A stretch of 64,000 nt of DNA from Blastocatellia bacterium AA13 (GCA_003222245.1 QHVH01000007.1:124001-188000), one strand, 5' to 3'; shown: positions 45,975 to 54,790, counted from the stretch's first letter. The notes: generated from the sequence alone by a model not told the origin. Program-made: numbers and translations.

Positions 45975-47663
45975 ATGAACAAGCCGGTAGCACAAAGATA
46001 CCGCCCCCGCGAGAATGAGAATCGCCCGCGGGCCTCACTATCGAGCTGGTTCCTTCTTCAGGAATCGCTCGCGAAGGGTATCGGTATCGCCCTTCTCACG
46101 CTTGACGAAAAGAGTGAACCGATCGGACGCGCCGAAAACAATAACAGCATCTGTGAAGCAATGAGAGCATCCGCTCCGCACGCTGAGTTGTGCGCGCTGG
46201 AATGCGGTCGCGCCGCGGATATGGAAGCCGCGGTCGATGGCATCGCTCAATTTCAATGTCACGCAGGGCTCCATTGTTTCACTCTTCCTCTTGCGATTCA
46301 GGGACGGCGAGCGACGGTGCTTGGAGGCCGGGCTTTTACTTCTTCGGTCGAATACAAGCAGTTCCTTCGGAAGTATGGCGATCTCGAAACAGTTCGAACC
46401 GGCGAGTGCCTGCGCAACATCAAGTTTCTGGACAAGCGGGAGTTGAATCAAGCGGCTCAGCTCGTGGCTTCCAGCGCGTCCGCGAGCGCCGCCGAAGCGA
46501 GCCCGACGGCTCCCGCGCCGGAGCCTCCGCGTGAGACCACTCGAGTGCCCAAGCGCCTGCTCGACGCTCATCTGGAAATCATACGTCTGACCGATCAGCT
46601 TGAAAGCCGGGATCGGACCGCTGCTCAGTTGTCGAGCTTTCTCAGCGATGTCGCCCTGGCGCATGCGCCGGAATCGGTCTACGACTCGATGCTGACCCGG
46701 CTCGGCGACATAATGAGCGCCGAACGAATCTCGCTCATGATTCTCAACGATGAAGCAGAAGAGCTCTCGTTGGAAGCCGCGGTGGGTTTCAAACCCAATT
46801 TGTCTACGCCAGTGCGGGTGAAGCTCGGCGAGGAAATCGCCGGAGCCGTAATGGCAAGCGGCTCGGCCATGATGGTCCGAGACGTAGACAGCGATTCGAG
46901 AGTTTCTCGCAAGTGGAAGAGCGGCTATACCGCGCGATCGTTCATCAGCTATCCCATTACTCTGGGCCCTCGCAAAGTGGGCGTGATCAATCTGACGGGA
47001 CGAGTCGACGGCACGGCTTATGATCGGGACGACCTTTCGCTCATAGAGATGATGGCTCCGCACATCGCGCTCCTCATCGACCGCACCGAATGGCACAAGA
47101 AGGCGGAGCAGTTCCAGCGGATGTCGCTAACCGATCCGCTGACCGGCCTGCCAAACCGGCGCTATCTGGAGGAGCGCCTGTTCGAGGAGGTTGAGCGCTC
47201 AAAACGGCATGGCACGCCGCTCACCTTCATGATTATCGACGTCGATCGCTTCAAGACTTTCAACGATCACTACGGGCACACGAACGCTGACAGCGTGTTG
47301 GCGAGGACCGCTCAGGCTCTACGCAAATGCGTCCGCGCCATCGATATGCCTGCCAGGTTCGCGGGCGATGAGTTCTGCATTATTCTTCCCGAAACCGAGA
47401 TGTCGGATGCGATGTTTATCGCGGAACGACTTCGAAAAGAGGTCGGCAAAACGGAATACTTAACCGATCAAGGACAGCAGATGAGAGGCGTCACCATCAG
47501 CATCGGCGTATCGTCGTTTGCGGTATCGCGGCAGTCTCCGCTGGCGATTATTGAGACCGCCGATAGAGCGCTATATCAAGCAAAAACAAACGGCCGAAAT
47601 TGCGTCGTGATGTTTGAAGACCATGCATCGGTCGATCCGCCCGGCAGCGAGAGAGTCGAATGA
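45975..47663 (+). CDS. PocR-GAF-GGDEF diguanylate cyclase
   Basis: Cytoplasmic signalling protein of 562 residues. Residues about 18-150 form a PocR-type ligand-binding domain with 'CALECGRA' and 'FQCHAGLHCFTLPL', which suggests a metal or small-ligand site. A helical linker (about 190-225) leads to a GAF domain (about 225-370). The GGDEF domain (about 380-550) opens 'LTDPLTGLPNRRYLEERL', has active-site A463-G-D-E-F467 and an intact inhibitory site R454-A-I-D457. AGDEF replaces GGDEF, a variant found in active cyclases, so c-di-GMP synthesis is likely. Its stop overlaps the next start by four bases (ATGA), coupling it to the STAND-HATPase protein. Confidence 0.9.
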   Translation: MNKPVAQRYRPRENENRPRASLSSWFLLQESLAKGIGIALLTLDEKSEPIGRAENNNSICEAMRASAPHAELCALECGRAADMEAAVDGIAQFQCHAGLHCFTLPLAIQGRRATVLGGRAFTSSVEYKQFLRKYGDLETVRTGECLRNIKFLDKRELNQAAQLVASSASASAAEASPTAPAPEPPRETTRVPKRLLDAHLEIIRLTDQLESRDRTAAQLSSFLSDVALAHAPESVYDSMLTRLGDIMSAERISLMILNDEAEELSLEAAVGFKPNLSTPVRVKLGEEIAGAVMASGSAMMVRDVDSDSRVSRKWKSGYTARSFISYPITLGPRKVGVINLTGRVDGTAYDRDDLSLIEMMAPHIALLIDRTEWHKKAEQFQRMSLTDPLTGLPNRRYLEERLFEEVERSKRHGTPLTFMIIDVDRFKTFNDHYGHTNADSVLARTAQALRKCVRAIDMPARFAGDEFCIILPETEMSDAMFIAERLRKEVGKTEYLTDQGQQMRGVTISIGVSSFAVSRQSPLAIIETADRALYQAKTNGRNCVVMFEDHASVDPPGSERVE

Positions 47664-49936
47664 AAGGGGTCCATTTGTTAAGCCGCCTCTCCGAAGACGA
47701 ATTTCTAGACAGGGAGTCCGAGCTTGATCGGCTGTGCGGCGCTCGCCCTTCGGCGCGGGCCGGACGGACGGCCGTCGTACTCGGAAATCCGCGAGTCGGA
47801 AAGAGCGAGCTCCTGCGTAAGAGCTACGATCGGCTTTTCGAAGCTCAATCGAGTGTCGTTCCCCTCTTTTATTCCTTCAGCCAGACTCGAATGGAACCCG
47901 CGCGTTTCGCCGCGGATTATCTGGCGCACGTGCTTTCGCAATTCATAGCTTTTCGAGACGGCAATAATCGATTGCCGGTTTCCGGGGAGAGTCTCGAAGC
48001 TTTTTCGAAGTCCGCCTCGCCGCATGACTATGCGTGGGTAAAGGAGCTCGTCGATCGGTTTGTAGAATCGCGCGCGGCCTCAGACGAGGAGGCAATGGTG
48101 CGCATTGCTGTTTCCTCTCCCGCTCTGCTCGAAGCCAATAGCGGACTCTCGATGTTTCTCTTATTGGATAACGCCCACCTATTGCTCCACGAGAAAATGG
48201 CCTTTTGCCGCAGGGAGTTGTTGCATTCGATGACCTCACCCGCCGCCGGAGGGCTATCCGAATCACGCGCTGGTTCTTACGTGCTGAGCGGCCTGCGCCG
48301 GCCGTTTTCGCGTCTACTGCCGGCCGACGAAGCGCTGTTTGACAGCCTTGATGTCATTCGTTTGAAGCCGATTTCCGAAAACGCGCTCGAACAACTTATT
48401 AAGAAGCGGGCAGCATCGCTTGCGGTGTCGATCAGCGATTCCACGACCGAATTGATGATTCAGCAACTGCGAGGTGATCTGTTTTTTATTCGCGCAATCG
48501 TTGCGGCCGCGGCTTCGACGGGGTCCTCATTAAAGACCTTCATGGAATTTGAGCGCGTCTACACCGACGAAGTATTGGAGGGGAGGATTGGCGGCTACAT
48601 GGATGCCCTGCTGCGCGAGATAGCGCCGGGCCACGACATGCAGCGGACGGCGATTGAAATTCTAGGAACCATTTCAGAGGCGCGGCGGCCGATCCCCGTC
48701 AACACAATAATCGATCGAGTCGGTGATCAGGGCGCCGAGCTACTCGTTCAGCGGCTGAGCGACTACGAGCTACTCGAGCTTAAAGCAGGATTGGTGACCG
48801 CAACCGATGAACCCGTGCTTTCGGACTACATCAGGCACAGATACCGGAGCGAAGTGACGGGCCGCCGCCGGCCTATTGCGGGCGAGGAGTTATTGGGCGA
48901 GAAGCTGAAGCATTCGTACCGGCTTATGATGTCGCGTTATAACCGGGCGGTGGAATCGCAGTTGGTTCAGTTGTTGACTCGCTTCGATTTTCAAAACGTG
49001 CCGGCTGTCTTGTTCGAACACGACAAGTTCGCCGACCCATATGACGGCGCGAGCCGCGCCAATGCCCGCCGCATGCTGGATGACGAGCAAAGCAAAATAA
49101 GGCTTGCTCAAATCGTCTACGTAAGCGATCTCGGATTTCACGAGCGGCCGGGAGCGACGTACAGGCTGCTTTCCGCGAGCGGGTTCGATGGGGGAATCTA
49201 CAGTGAAACCAACGAGACTCAATGGCTCATCGCGCTGATAAATTCCAGAGAACCGGTTGGCGTGGATATGCTCGATGAGATCGACAGCCGTATGATCTCG
49301 GCCACCGGCCGCGGAACCTTCTCGACTCGGTACGCTTTGCCTCCTTCGCACGAAGCTGCAGGGCAAGGCAAGATCGTTCGCTGGTTGATCAGCAAAGAGG
49401 GATTCACCGCGGACGCGCTCGAGAGAGTCGTCGACCGAGGCGCGCACTCGTCGAACTACCTTCAGCTCGACTTATTATGTGATTACCTCGGCAAGCTGGA
49501 TGAGCAGTCGTCCGCGGTCAGACCGGCCAGCCAATTCGAGTTGGTGATACCAATCGAAGACGACTCCGAATTGATCGCCGCCCGAACGGTGGAACAAATC
49601 GCGCGGGCGGCGGATTTCGATCAGCAGGCCATCAGTCAAATCAAGACCGCGTTGATAGAGGCGTGCTTGAACGCAGCCGAGCACGGCGATAGCCCCGATC
49701 GCAAAATCTACCAGCGGTTCAGCGTCACCGAAGACCGTCTAGTAATAACCGTTTTGAACAAAGGAAACCAATTCGCCCCGGTTGATGATACGGTTCAGTC
49801 TACTTCGCCAGGTAAACGAGGCCGCGGCCTTCAGATCATCAGGGCCTTGATGGATGATTGCACCTTTGAACGAACGGACGACGGCGCCAGTTTAGTAATG
49901 ACAAAGTTCCTTAAACGCACCGACACTCAGCAATAG
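47660..49936 (+). CDS. STAND-type ATPase fused to an RsbW-like anti-sigma/HATPase domain
   Basis: Protein of 758 residues. 'FLDRESELDRLCG' (15-27) and the Walker A 'GNPRVGKS' (42-49) start a STAND/AAA-type ATPase; 'MFLLLDNAHLLLH' is the Walker B region. Winged-helix-like segments follow (about 320-400). A middle region of about 200 residues matches nothing I know. The C-terminal 150 residues are an RsbW/SpoIIAB-type GHKL ATPase: N box E667-A-C-L-N-A-A-E-H675 and G2 box 'GKRGRGLQIIRAL' (718-730). In the G1 box the usual D-x-G is N700-K-G. Such domains phosphorylate STAS proteins and bind sigma factors. A STAS gene follows 88 bases later, so it is the likely partner. Confidence 0.85.
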   Translation: MKGVHLLSRLSEDEFLDRESELDRLCGARPSARAGRTAVVLGNPRVGKSELLRKSYDRLFEAQSSVVPLFYSFSQTRMEPARFAADYLAHVLSQFIAFRDGNNRLPVSGESLEAFSKSASPHDYAWVKELVDRFVESRAASDEEAMVRIAVSSPALLEANSGLSMFLLLDNAHLLLHEKMAFCRRELLHSMTSPAAGGLSESRAGSYVLSGLRRPFSRLLPADEALFDSLDVIRLKPISENALEQLIKKRAASLAVSISDSTTELMIQQLRGDLFFIRAIVAAAASTGSSLKTFMEFERVYTDEVLEGRIGGYMDALLREIAPGHDMQRTAIEILGTISEARRPIPVNTIIDRVGDQGAELLVQRLSDYELLELKAGLVTATDEPVLSDYIRHRYRSEVTGRRRPIAGEELLGEKLKHSYRLMMSRYNRAVESQLVQLLTRFDFQNVPAVLFEHDKFADPYDGASRANARRMLDDEQSKIRLAQIVYVSDLGFHERPGATYRLLSASGFDGGIYSETNETQWLIALINSREPVGVDMLDEIDSRMISATGRGTFSTRYALPPSHEAAGQGKIVRWLISKEGFTADALERVVDRGAHSSNYLQLDLLCDYLGKLDEQSSAVRPASQFELVIPIEDDSELIAARTVEQIARAADFDQQAISQIKTALIEACLNAAEHGDSPDRKIYQRFSVTEDRLVITVLNKGNQFAPVDDTVQSTSPGKRGRGLQIIRALMDDCTFERTDDGASLVMTKFLKRTDTQQ

Positions 49937-50024
49937 CCCCAAGGGCAGGAAAAAAGAAGTTCATCGCATATCAGCACAGGCGGCCGAGTCTGTCACGGCT
50001 GGTCTGTACGCTAAAGGGGGCCGT

Positions 50025-50393
50025 ATGAGCCGAGTTGAGATCAAATCCAGGCTGATCGACGATACCGCCGTGTTGTATCCGGGAACGTATCTCAATCAGT
50101 TGCGGGGCGAAGCTATCGAAAGCCGTTGTCTCGAGCTGCTTTCCGAAGGGGTCCGCAGCGTCATAATCAACTTCGAAGGAACAGAGCTGATAAACAGCAT
50201 CGGGATCTCGATACTGATCGGGGTTATCGAGTCTGTCAGGGAGCAGAGTGGAAAGCTCCTGCTGTCGAACCTCAGCCCGTCAAACCGGGAGCTGTTCGAT
50301 GTGCTGGGACTGCTTTCTCAAGTCGAGTTGAGCGAAACGGAAGAAGAAGCGCTTTCACAATTCTGCTCGCTAACCGGCGCGGCTCAATGCTGA
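50025..50393 (+). CDS. STAS-domain anti-sigma-factor antagonist-like protein
   Basis: 122-residue single STAS domain (SpoIIAA/RsbV type): 'AVLYPGTYLNQLRG', 'GVRSVIINFEGTELINSIGISILIGVIESV' and 'LLLSNLSPSNRELFDVLGL'. In SpoIIAA/RsbV the helix-1 motif is D-S-[ST]-G; here it is N-S-I-G, so one hydroxyl residue (Ser of 'NSIG') remains as a possible phosphoacceptor. Preceded by AAAGGGGG before ATG 50025. Position between the RsbW-like fusion gene and the HD-GYP gene (26-base gap) makes it the probable switch partner of the fusion protein. Confidence 0.88.
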   Translation: MSRVEIKSRLIDDTAVLYPGTYLNQLRGEAIESRCLELLSEGVRSVIINFEGTELINSIGISILIGVIESVREQSGKLLLSNLSPSNRELFDVLGLLSQVELSETEEEALSQFCSLTGAAQC

Positions 50394-50418
50394 CGCTGTT
50401 CCAATCACCGGAGGACCG

Positions 50419-51672
50419 ATGGAACCTTCAACAAGAAAACTGCTGCACAGCCTGAGCGCTCTTGCGGATCTTGGCGCGGAGATAAGCTCGACTCACGATT
50501 TCGAAGAGGTAATGGACGCCTCGCTTCACACGATGCTCGGCACGCTTGCAATCTCCAGGGGCGCAATAGCCCGGTTCAGCAATCGCCCGCTTCAGTTGAA
50601 AGTCATTGCCGCGAAGGGAAGCAAGACTGCAAAAGGTCAGAAGATCACTCTTGGAGACGAAGAAGCCGAGTACCTCGCGTCTCGCTCGGCCCCGGTCGCG
50701 CCGATAGCCGATGGAAATGGTCTTGCGGAGTTCGGGAAACGCAACATCGAGCTCCTCAAAAAGCTTCGAGCGAGTTCCGTTGCGCCCGTGGTCGCGCGAG
50801 GCGAGTTGATGGGGGTCATCCTGATATCCGAGAAGTTCGATCGCGACGGCCTTAGCGAACAGGACCGCGCGATCATCGGCACGATCGCACGACATATCGG
50901 CATCGCGATGTACAATCATCGCTTGATGATCTCGCTGAAGAGAAAAGCCGAGGAGAACAGGCGGCTCTATCGCGGTATGCGCCAGATGTACCACGATACG
51001 ATACGCGCCTTTGCAGCCGCGATCGATTTAAAGGACGCCTACACCAGCGGGCATTCGGATCGTGTAGCCCGCTACAGCGAGGCCATAGCGAAGGAGATGG
51101 GATTGACCGGGACCGAGCTGGAGTACATCGGCGTGGCGGGTCATCTTCACGATATCGGGAAGATCACGGTCGACAGGGCCATCATCAACAATCCGCGGCC
51201 CCTGACCGAGCCGGAGTTCCTCGAGTTGAACAAGCACGTGATGACAGGCTACGAGATACTTTCCAGCATCGGCCATCCATGGAGCGAGATTGCCTACATG
51301 ACGAAGTGCCATCACGAACGGGTTGACGGCCGAGGCTACCCGCAAGGGTTAAAGGGCGATCAGATTCCTCTCGGAGCTAAGATAGTCACGGTAGCGGATT
51401 CGTTTGATGCGATGATGACGGATCGGCCTTACAGATCGCGCCTGCCGCTTCAAAAGGCGCTTGTGGAATTGCAGCGGAACATCGGCAAGCAATTCGCGCC
51501 GGAGGTGATCGCCGCTTTCTGCCGTCTTCTTAAAAAGGAAATTACCGGCGAAGTTCGTTCGAGAGTTTTGACTATGACCGTTGGCCGGAAGTTCGAGCGC
51601 GACGCAGTGGATTCGATGCTCAGCAACATTCTGGGCTCAGTGGAACTGACGGCAGCAGGAGTAATTTGCTAG
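50419..51672 (+). CDS. GAF-HD-GYP c-di-GMP phosphodiesterase
   Basis: 417 residues, cytoplasmic. A GAF-like sensor domain fills about residues 10-170. After a helical linker ('MISLKRKAEENRRLYRGMRQMYHDT') comes a complete HD-GYP domain: 'GHSDRVARYSEAIA', H244-D245 in 'HLHDIGKI', and 'HHERVDGRGYPQGL' at 298-311 with the G-Y-P triad, then 'ADSFDAMMTDRPYR'. Such domains hydrolyse c-di-GMP to pGpG or GMP with a bi- or trinuclear metal site. ATG 50419 follows GGAGG. It ends the four-gene signalling operon that begins with a diguanylate cyclase. Confidence 0.92.
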   Translation: MEPSTRKLLHSLSALADLGAEISSTHDFEEVMDASLHTMLGTLAISRGAIARFSNRPLQLKVIAAKGSKTAKGQKITLGDEEAEYLASRSAPVAPIADGNGLAEFGKRNIELLKKLRASSVAPVVARGELMGVILISEKFDRDGLSEQDRAIIGTIARHIGIAMYNHRLMISLKRKAEENRRLYRGMRQMYHDTIRAFAAAIDLKDAYTSGHSDRVARYSEAIAKEMGLTGTELEYIGVAGHLHDIGKITVDRAIINNPRPLTEPEFLELNKHVMTGYEILSSIGHPWSEIAYMTKCHHERVDGRGYPQGLKGDQIPLGAKIVTVADSFDAMMTDRPYRSRLPLQKALVELQRNIGKQFAPEVIAAFCRLLKKEITGEVRSRVLTMTVGRKFERDAVDSMLSNILGSVELTAAGVIC

Positions 51673-51698
51673 CGATCGAACGCTCCTTTCCGCTCTGA

Positions 51699-51815
51699 AC
51701 GAAACGCCTATGTCGCGCCTTCAGCGCTGGAAGGGCATTGGCCCCGTGACCAGGGGCGACGCGCTTCATGCTTGCCCCTGGCTTTTTATAGTCGGCCTTT
51801 CAGGCCTTACCTGAG
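51699..51815. repeat. dispersed intergenic repeat
   Basis: The block begins ACGAAACGCCTATGTCGCGC and ends TTTATAGTCGGCCTTTCAGG (51785-51804) plus CCTTACCTGAG. A second copy of the right part occurs at 43408-43437 and of the left part at 62315-62344. Copies lie upstream of exported-protein genes here and at 43461. Confidence 0.55.
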
Positions 51816-51910
51816 CACGAACATGCGGACAAATGTCCGCGCGCCGGCGCCGCCCTGGAAAGATCGACGGACGGAACCCCTGAACACCGATCGAAACTTC
51901 GGACATTTCT

Positions 51911-53083
51911 ATGCGAACAACAAAACGATGCATCATCCCCGCTCTATGTCTGCTGGTATTCTTATCAACGGCGGGCCCTGGATGGGCTCAATCCCAGTCT
52001 ATCAATATCGACCGCGTAGCCGCGGAGCTCGAACCGGAGATACAGCGAATGATGCTCGAAGGCAAGATCCCTTCCTGCGCCGTTGCATTGATCTCAGGCG
52101 ATCGAGTGATCTGGACCCACGGCTACGGCTATTCGAATCTCTGGGCGCGTACGGTTGCCGTGCCGAGCACGGTCTATCTGATCGGATCAACCTTCAAGGC
52201 GATGTCAACGGTCGCCCTGCTTCAGCAAATGGAGGCGGGCAAGTTCAAGCTCGACGACCATGTCAACGACTACTTGAGCGAATTCAAAATTCAGAATGAA
52301 GATCCTGCGAATGCCGTGACCTTCAGACACCTGCTCACGCATACATCGGGTTTGCCCGCCGATTTCGGCCCTTACACGGTGTGGGGCGACACCGCTCCGC
52401 CGCCGTTGAGAGAGTATCTGGCTCGATCCCTTAAGGCGACCGCTCCGCCCTTGAAGTCGGAAGTCTATTCGAATATGGCGTTCTCTCTTGTCGCGTATCT
52501 CGTAGAAAAGTTCTCGGGTGTACCTTATAAAAAGTACATACAGGAGCATGTATTCGATCCGCTTGAGATGACCAGCACCACCTTCGCGCCTGAAGGAGAC
52601 ATTGAAGAGCGATTGTCGCTCCCCTACGTCATCGATTCAAAGACTGGAGCCCAAGTTGCGATTCAGAGGCTCAAGGCCTCGGTGTGGCCGGCCGGACTCG
52701 TCTATGGAACCGTGCTGGATCAGGCGAATTGGTTAATTGCAAATCTTAACGGCGGGCTTTTCAAAGGCAAGCCGCTCATCAGCGAAGCGACTCTCGAGCA
52801 GATGATGACCCTGCAGTATGAGAAGTTCAAAGGGCCTGTCGAAGGAATCTGGGGCAATGAGACGGCAGGGTTCGGTTTAACGTGGTGGGTTCAAGTACGA
52901 AACGGAGAGCGCTACTTCGCTCACAGCGGCAGCGTTCCGGGATATACGGCGTTTCTGCTCGGCAACCGCGATAAGAAGCTCGGGTTCGCGATCCTGACGA
53001 ACGGGAACCGGGCGCACCCGCATCTATTCAAGCTTGCGGATCGCGCAATTGATATATTGAAAGCGAACACAAAGATTCAATAA
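51911..53083 (+). CDS. serine hydrolase, class C beta-lactamase-like, exported
   Basis: 390 residues with a signal peptide (about residues 8-26, ending near 'GPGWAQ'). The penicillin-binding fold motifs are S93-T-F-K96 (nucleophile and base), Y186-S-N188 and H338-S-G340 in place of KTG. The HSG triad and the overall form are typical of the beta-lactamase/D-aminopeptidase/esterase group (Pfam Beta-lactamase), whose members are more often peptidases or esterases than antibiotic resistance enzymes. Periplasmic. It is preceded by a dispersed repeat and stands alone. Confidence 0.88.
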   Translation: MRTTKRCIIPALCLLVFLSTAGPGWAQSQSINIDRVAAELEPEIQRMMLEGKIPSCAVALISGDRVIWTHGYGYSNLWARTVAVPSTVYLIGSTFKAMSTVALLQQMEAGKFKLDDHVNDYLSEFKIQNEDPANAVTFRHLLTHTSGLPADFGPYTVWGDTAPPPLREYLARSLKATAPPLKSEVYSNMAFSLVAYLVEKFSGVPYKKYIQEHVFDPLEMTSTTFAPEGDIEERLSLPYVIDSKTGAQVAIQRLKASVWPAGLVYGTVLDQANWLIANLNGGLFKGKPLISEATLEQMMTLQYEKFKGPVEGIWGNETAGFGLTWWVQVRNGERYFAHSGSVPGYTAFLLGNRDKKLGFAILTNGNRAHPHLFKLADRAIDILKANTKIQ

Positions 53084-53288
53084 CTACAGTTCAGATTCGG
53101 ATCCAGAATCATCGAGCCATGAGCTCCAGCGAGTATGGCTTGGTTCAACAACAACTATTTCAGAGGACGTTACTCACTTCTTGTGGCCCTGCCAATGCCG
53201 TTCGCGCGGCCGGTGATTTCCGCGCGCTCGGCGCATCTACAATGTGGAAGTAGCCATTACCGTGGGTAATGTGCAACGATTCGAACAT

Positions 53289-53399
53289 ATGGTGCTAGCA
53301 CAATCGAAGCTGACAGCGCAGGGACAAATCTCCGTTCCCGCCGAGGTGCGGAGGAAACTCGGACTCGGCCCCGGCTCGGTTCTGGAATGGGACGGTTGA
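53289..53399 (+). pseudogene. truncated AbrB-type antitoxin
   Basis: 36 codons: 'SKLTAQGQISVPAEVRRKLGL' and 'GSVLEWDG' then TGA, which is the N-terminal half of an AbrB/VapB-like swapped-hairpin antitoxin. The second half of the family (about 40 more residues) is missing. The stop lies in the toxin reading frame region, so a deletion joined the two genes. Confidence 0.7.
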
Positions 53400-53619
53400 T
53401 ACCAACGTCCTGGTACGTTTGGTCACGCGCGACGATAAGAAACAAGTAAAAGTCGCGGAGTCCTTCGTCGCGGAAGGCGCCTGGATCTCACATATTGTTC
53501 TTGCCGAAACTCTGTGGGTTCTTGAATCCGTTTACGACCTCGACGCCGAACAGAGGGCCACGGCCGTAGAAATGCTTATGAATAATGCTTATGAATCATG
53601 TTATCCGTATCGCCAATAA
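53395..53619 (+). pseudogene. PIN-domain toxin (VapC-like), both ends lost
   Basis: The frame reads 'VDTNVLVRLVTRDDKKQ', 'AWISHIVLAETLWVLESVYDL' and 'ATAVEMLMNN', the N-terminal half of a PIN-domain ribonuclease with its first active-site Asp (V-D-T-N) and the Glu of 'LAET'. It has no own start codon, because the antitoxin deletion removed it, and it is cut off after 'MLMNN' where a 13-bp tandem repeat leads into the next gene. It cannot encode an active toxin. Confidence 0.7.
53571..53596. repeat. perfect 13-bp tandem duplication at a gene junction
   Basis: AATGCTTATGAAT is present twice in a row (53571-53583, 53584-53596). The second copy supplies the start codon ATG 53585 of the alpha/beta hydrolase gene. 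Confidence 0.85.
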
Positions 53620-54646
53620 ATACTGGCTTCGCGCAGCCCTCGTTGCTGTCTTGTCGGCGGGATTGCTTCTTGCAGTCTTCGGTGAAACCTTCATACCCAG
53701 GCCGCCGGTGGAGCGAGATGACCTTCAGTCGAGCGACGTTTCGCTTGATACCTCAACAGGCACGCTCTGGGGAACGCTTCTTCTTCCTTCAGGGAAAGCT
53801 CCGTTTCCAGTTGTTCTCATAATCGCGGGTTCTGGTCAGACGGATCGCGACGGCAACAGCGTCGGGTTATCAGGAAAATCCAATTGTCTGCGTCTTCTTG
53901 CGGAAGGACTGGCCAAAAGCGGAATCGCCTCGTTGCGGTACGACAAACGCAGCGTGGCAAAAAGCGCGAACGCACGCATTGCGACCAACACGTTTGAGAC
54001 ACAGGTAGACGATGCGGCGAAGTGGGTTGCATGGCTGTGCGGCGACACACGCTTTCGCGCCGTCGGAATCATCGGACACAGCGAAGGCGCCTTGGTCGGC
54101 ACAATCGCGGCCCAGCGAGGAGGAGCCCGTGCGCTCGTTGCCTTAGCCGGCGCCGGAAGCCGTTTTGACGAGGTGCTTATCAGTCAGACGGAAGCGGCTG
54201 TTCGCGCCAAGCAACTTTCGCCGAAAGCCCTCGAGGGCTTGCGCGGTGCTTTTGCGGAACTTCGCGCAGGACGAACCGTAACAACGCGCCCGCCAAGCAT
54301 TCCCGACCAATTGTGGGTTGGGCTCTTTCAACCTCGCGCGCAGGAATATTTGATCTCGCTCTTTCGCTACGATCCGGCAGCCGAGATAACAAAACTGCCC
54401 TCCTTGAATGTAAAGGTATTGGTCGTGGTGGGAACAACCGACTTAACGGGCGATGAACAAGACCGCTCTAAATTGGCCGAAGCAATTGGCGCAAAGCCTG
54501 TGGTGATAACAGGGATGAACCACGAGCTAAAGAATGCGCCGCTTGATCGCGCTGCCAACGATGCGGCATCGGAAGATCCGAAACGTCCGCTTGCGCCTGG
54601 GCTCCTGGATCAACTGATTTCTTTTTTGACGAACGCATTACGATGA
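53585..54646 (+). CDS. alpha/beta hydrolase, membrane-anchored or exported
   Basis: 353 residues with an N-terminal hydrophobic helix (about residues 14-33, 'WLRAALVAVLSAGLLLAVFG') that is a signal or anchor. The hydrolase core shows the oxyanion region 'PVVLIIAGSGQTDRDGN', the nucleophile elbow G164-H-S166-E-G168, 'VVVGTTDLTG' for the acid and 'GMNHELKN' for the His. It resembles exported serine aminopeptidase/acyl hydrolases of the DUF-type 'alpha/beta fold hydrolase'; substrate unknown. The start could be 53585 or 53591. The first codons come from the 13-bp duplication that also ends the toxin relic, so the original 5' end may differ. Confidence 0.85.
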   Translation: MLMNHVIRIANKYWLRAALVAVLSAGLLLAVFGETFIPRPPVERDDLQSSDVSLDTSTGTLWGTLLLPSGKAPFPVVLIIAGSGQTDRDGNSVGLSGKSNCLRLLAEGLAKSGIASLRYDKRSVAKSANARIATNTFETQVDDAAKWVAWLCGDTRFRAVGIIGHSEGALVGTIAAQRGGARALVALAGAGSRFDEVLISQTEAAVRAKQLSPKALEGLRGAFAELRAGRTVTTRPPSIPDQLWVGLFQPRAQEYLISLFRYDPAAEITKLPSLNVKVLVVVGTTDLTGDEQDRSKLAEAIGAKPVVITGMNHELKNAPLDRAANDAASEDPKRPLAPGLLDQLISFLTNALR

Positions 54647-54676
54647 AATTTAACGATCCGTTATGGAGGCCGCTAA

Positions 54677-54790
54677 AGCGGGTGGTTTTATGGCGTCTTC
54701 ATTGCCGTCTGGTATCCGATAGCGCTGGTTATTACCGCAATTCCAAGCGCCTGGCTTGGCGGCGCAATTGAGCAGCGGCGCCGGCAATGA
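54677..54790 (+). pseudogene. C-terminal fragment of a membrane protein
   Basis: After TAA at 54674, a 37-codon frame reads 'GWFYGVFIAVWYPIALVITA' and then 'IPSAWLGGAIEQRRRQ' before TGA. The composition is that of a last transmembrane helix and basic tail of a multi-pass protein, perhaps a transporter. No start and no upstream part; a remnant. Confidence 0.3.
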
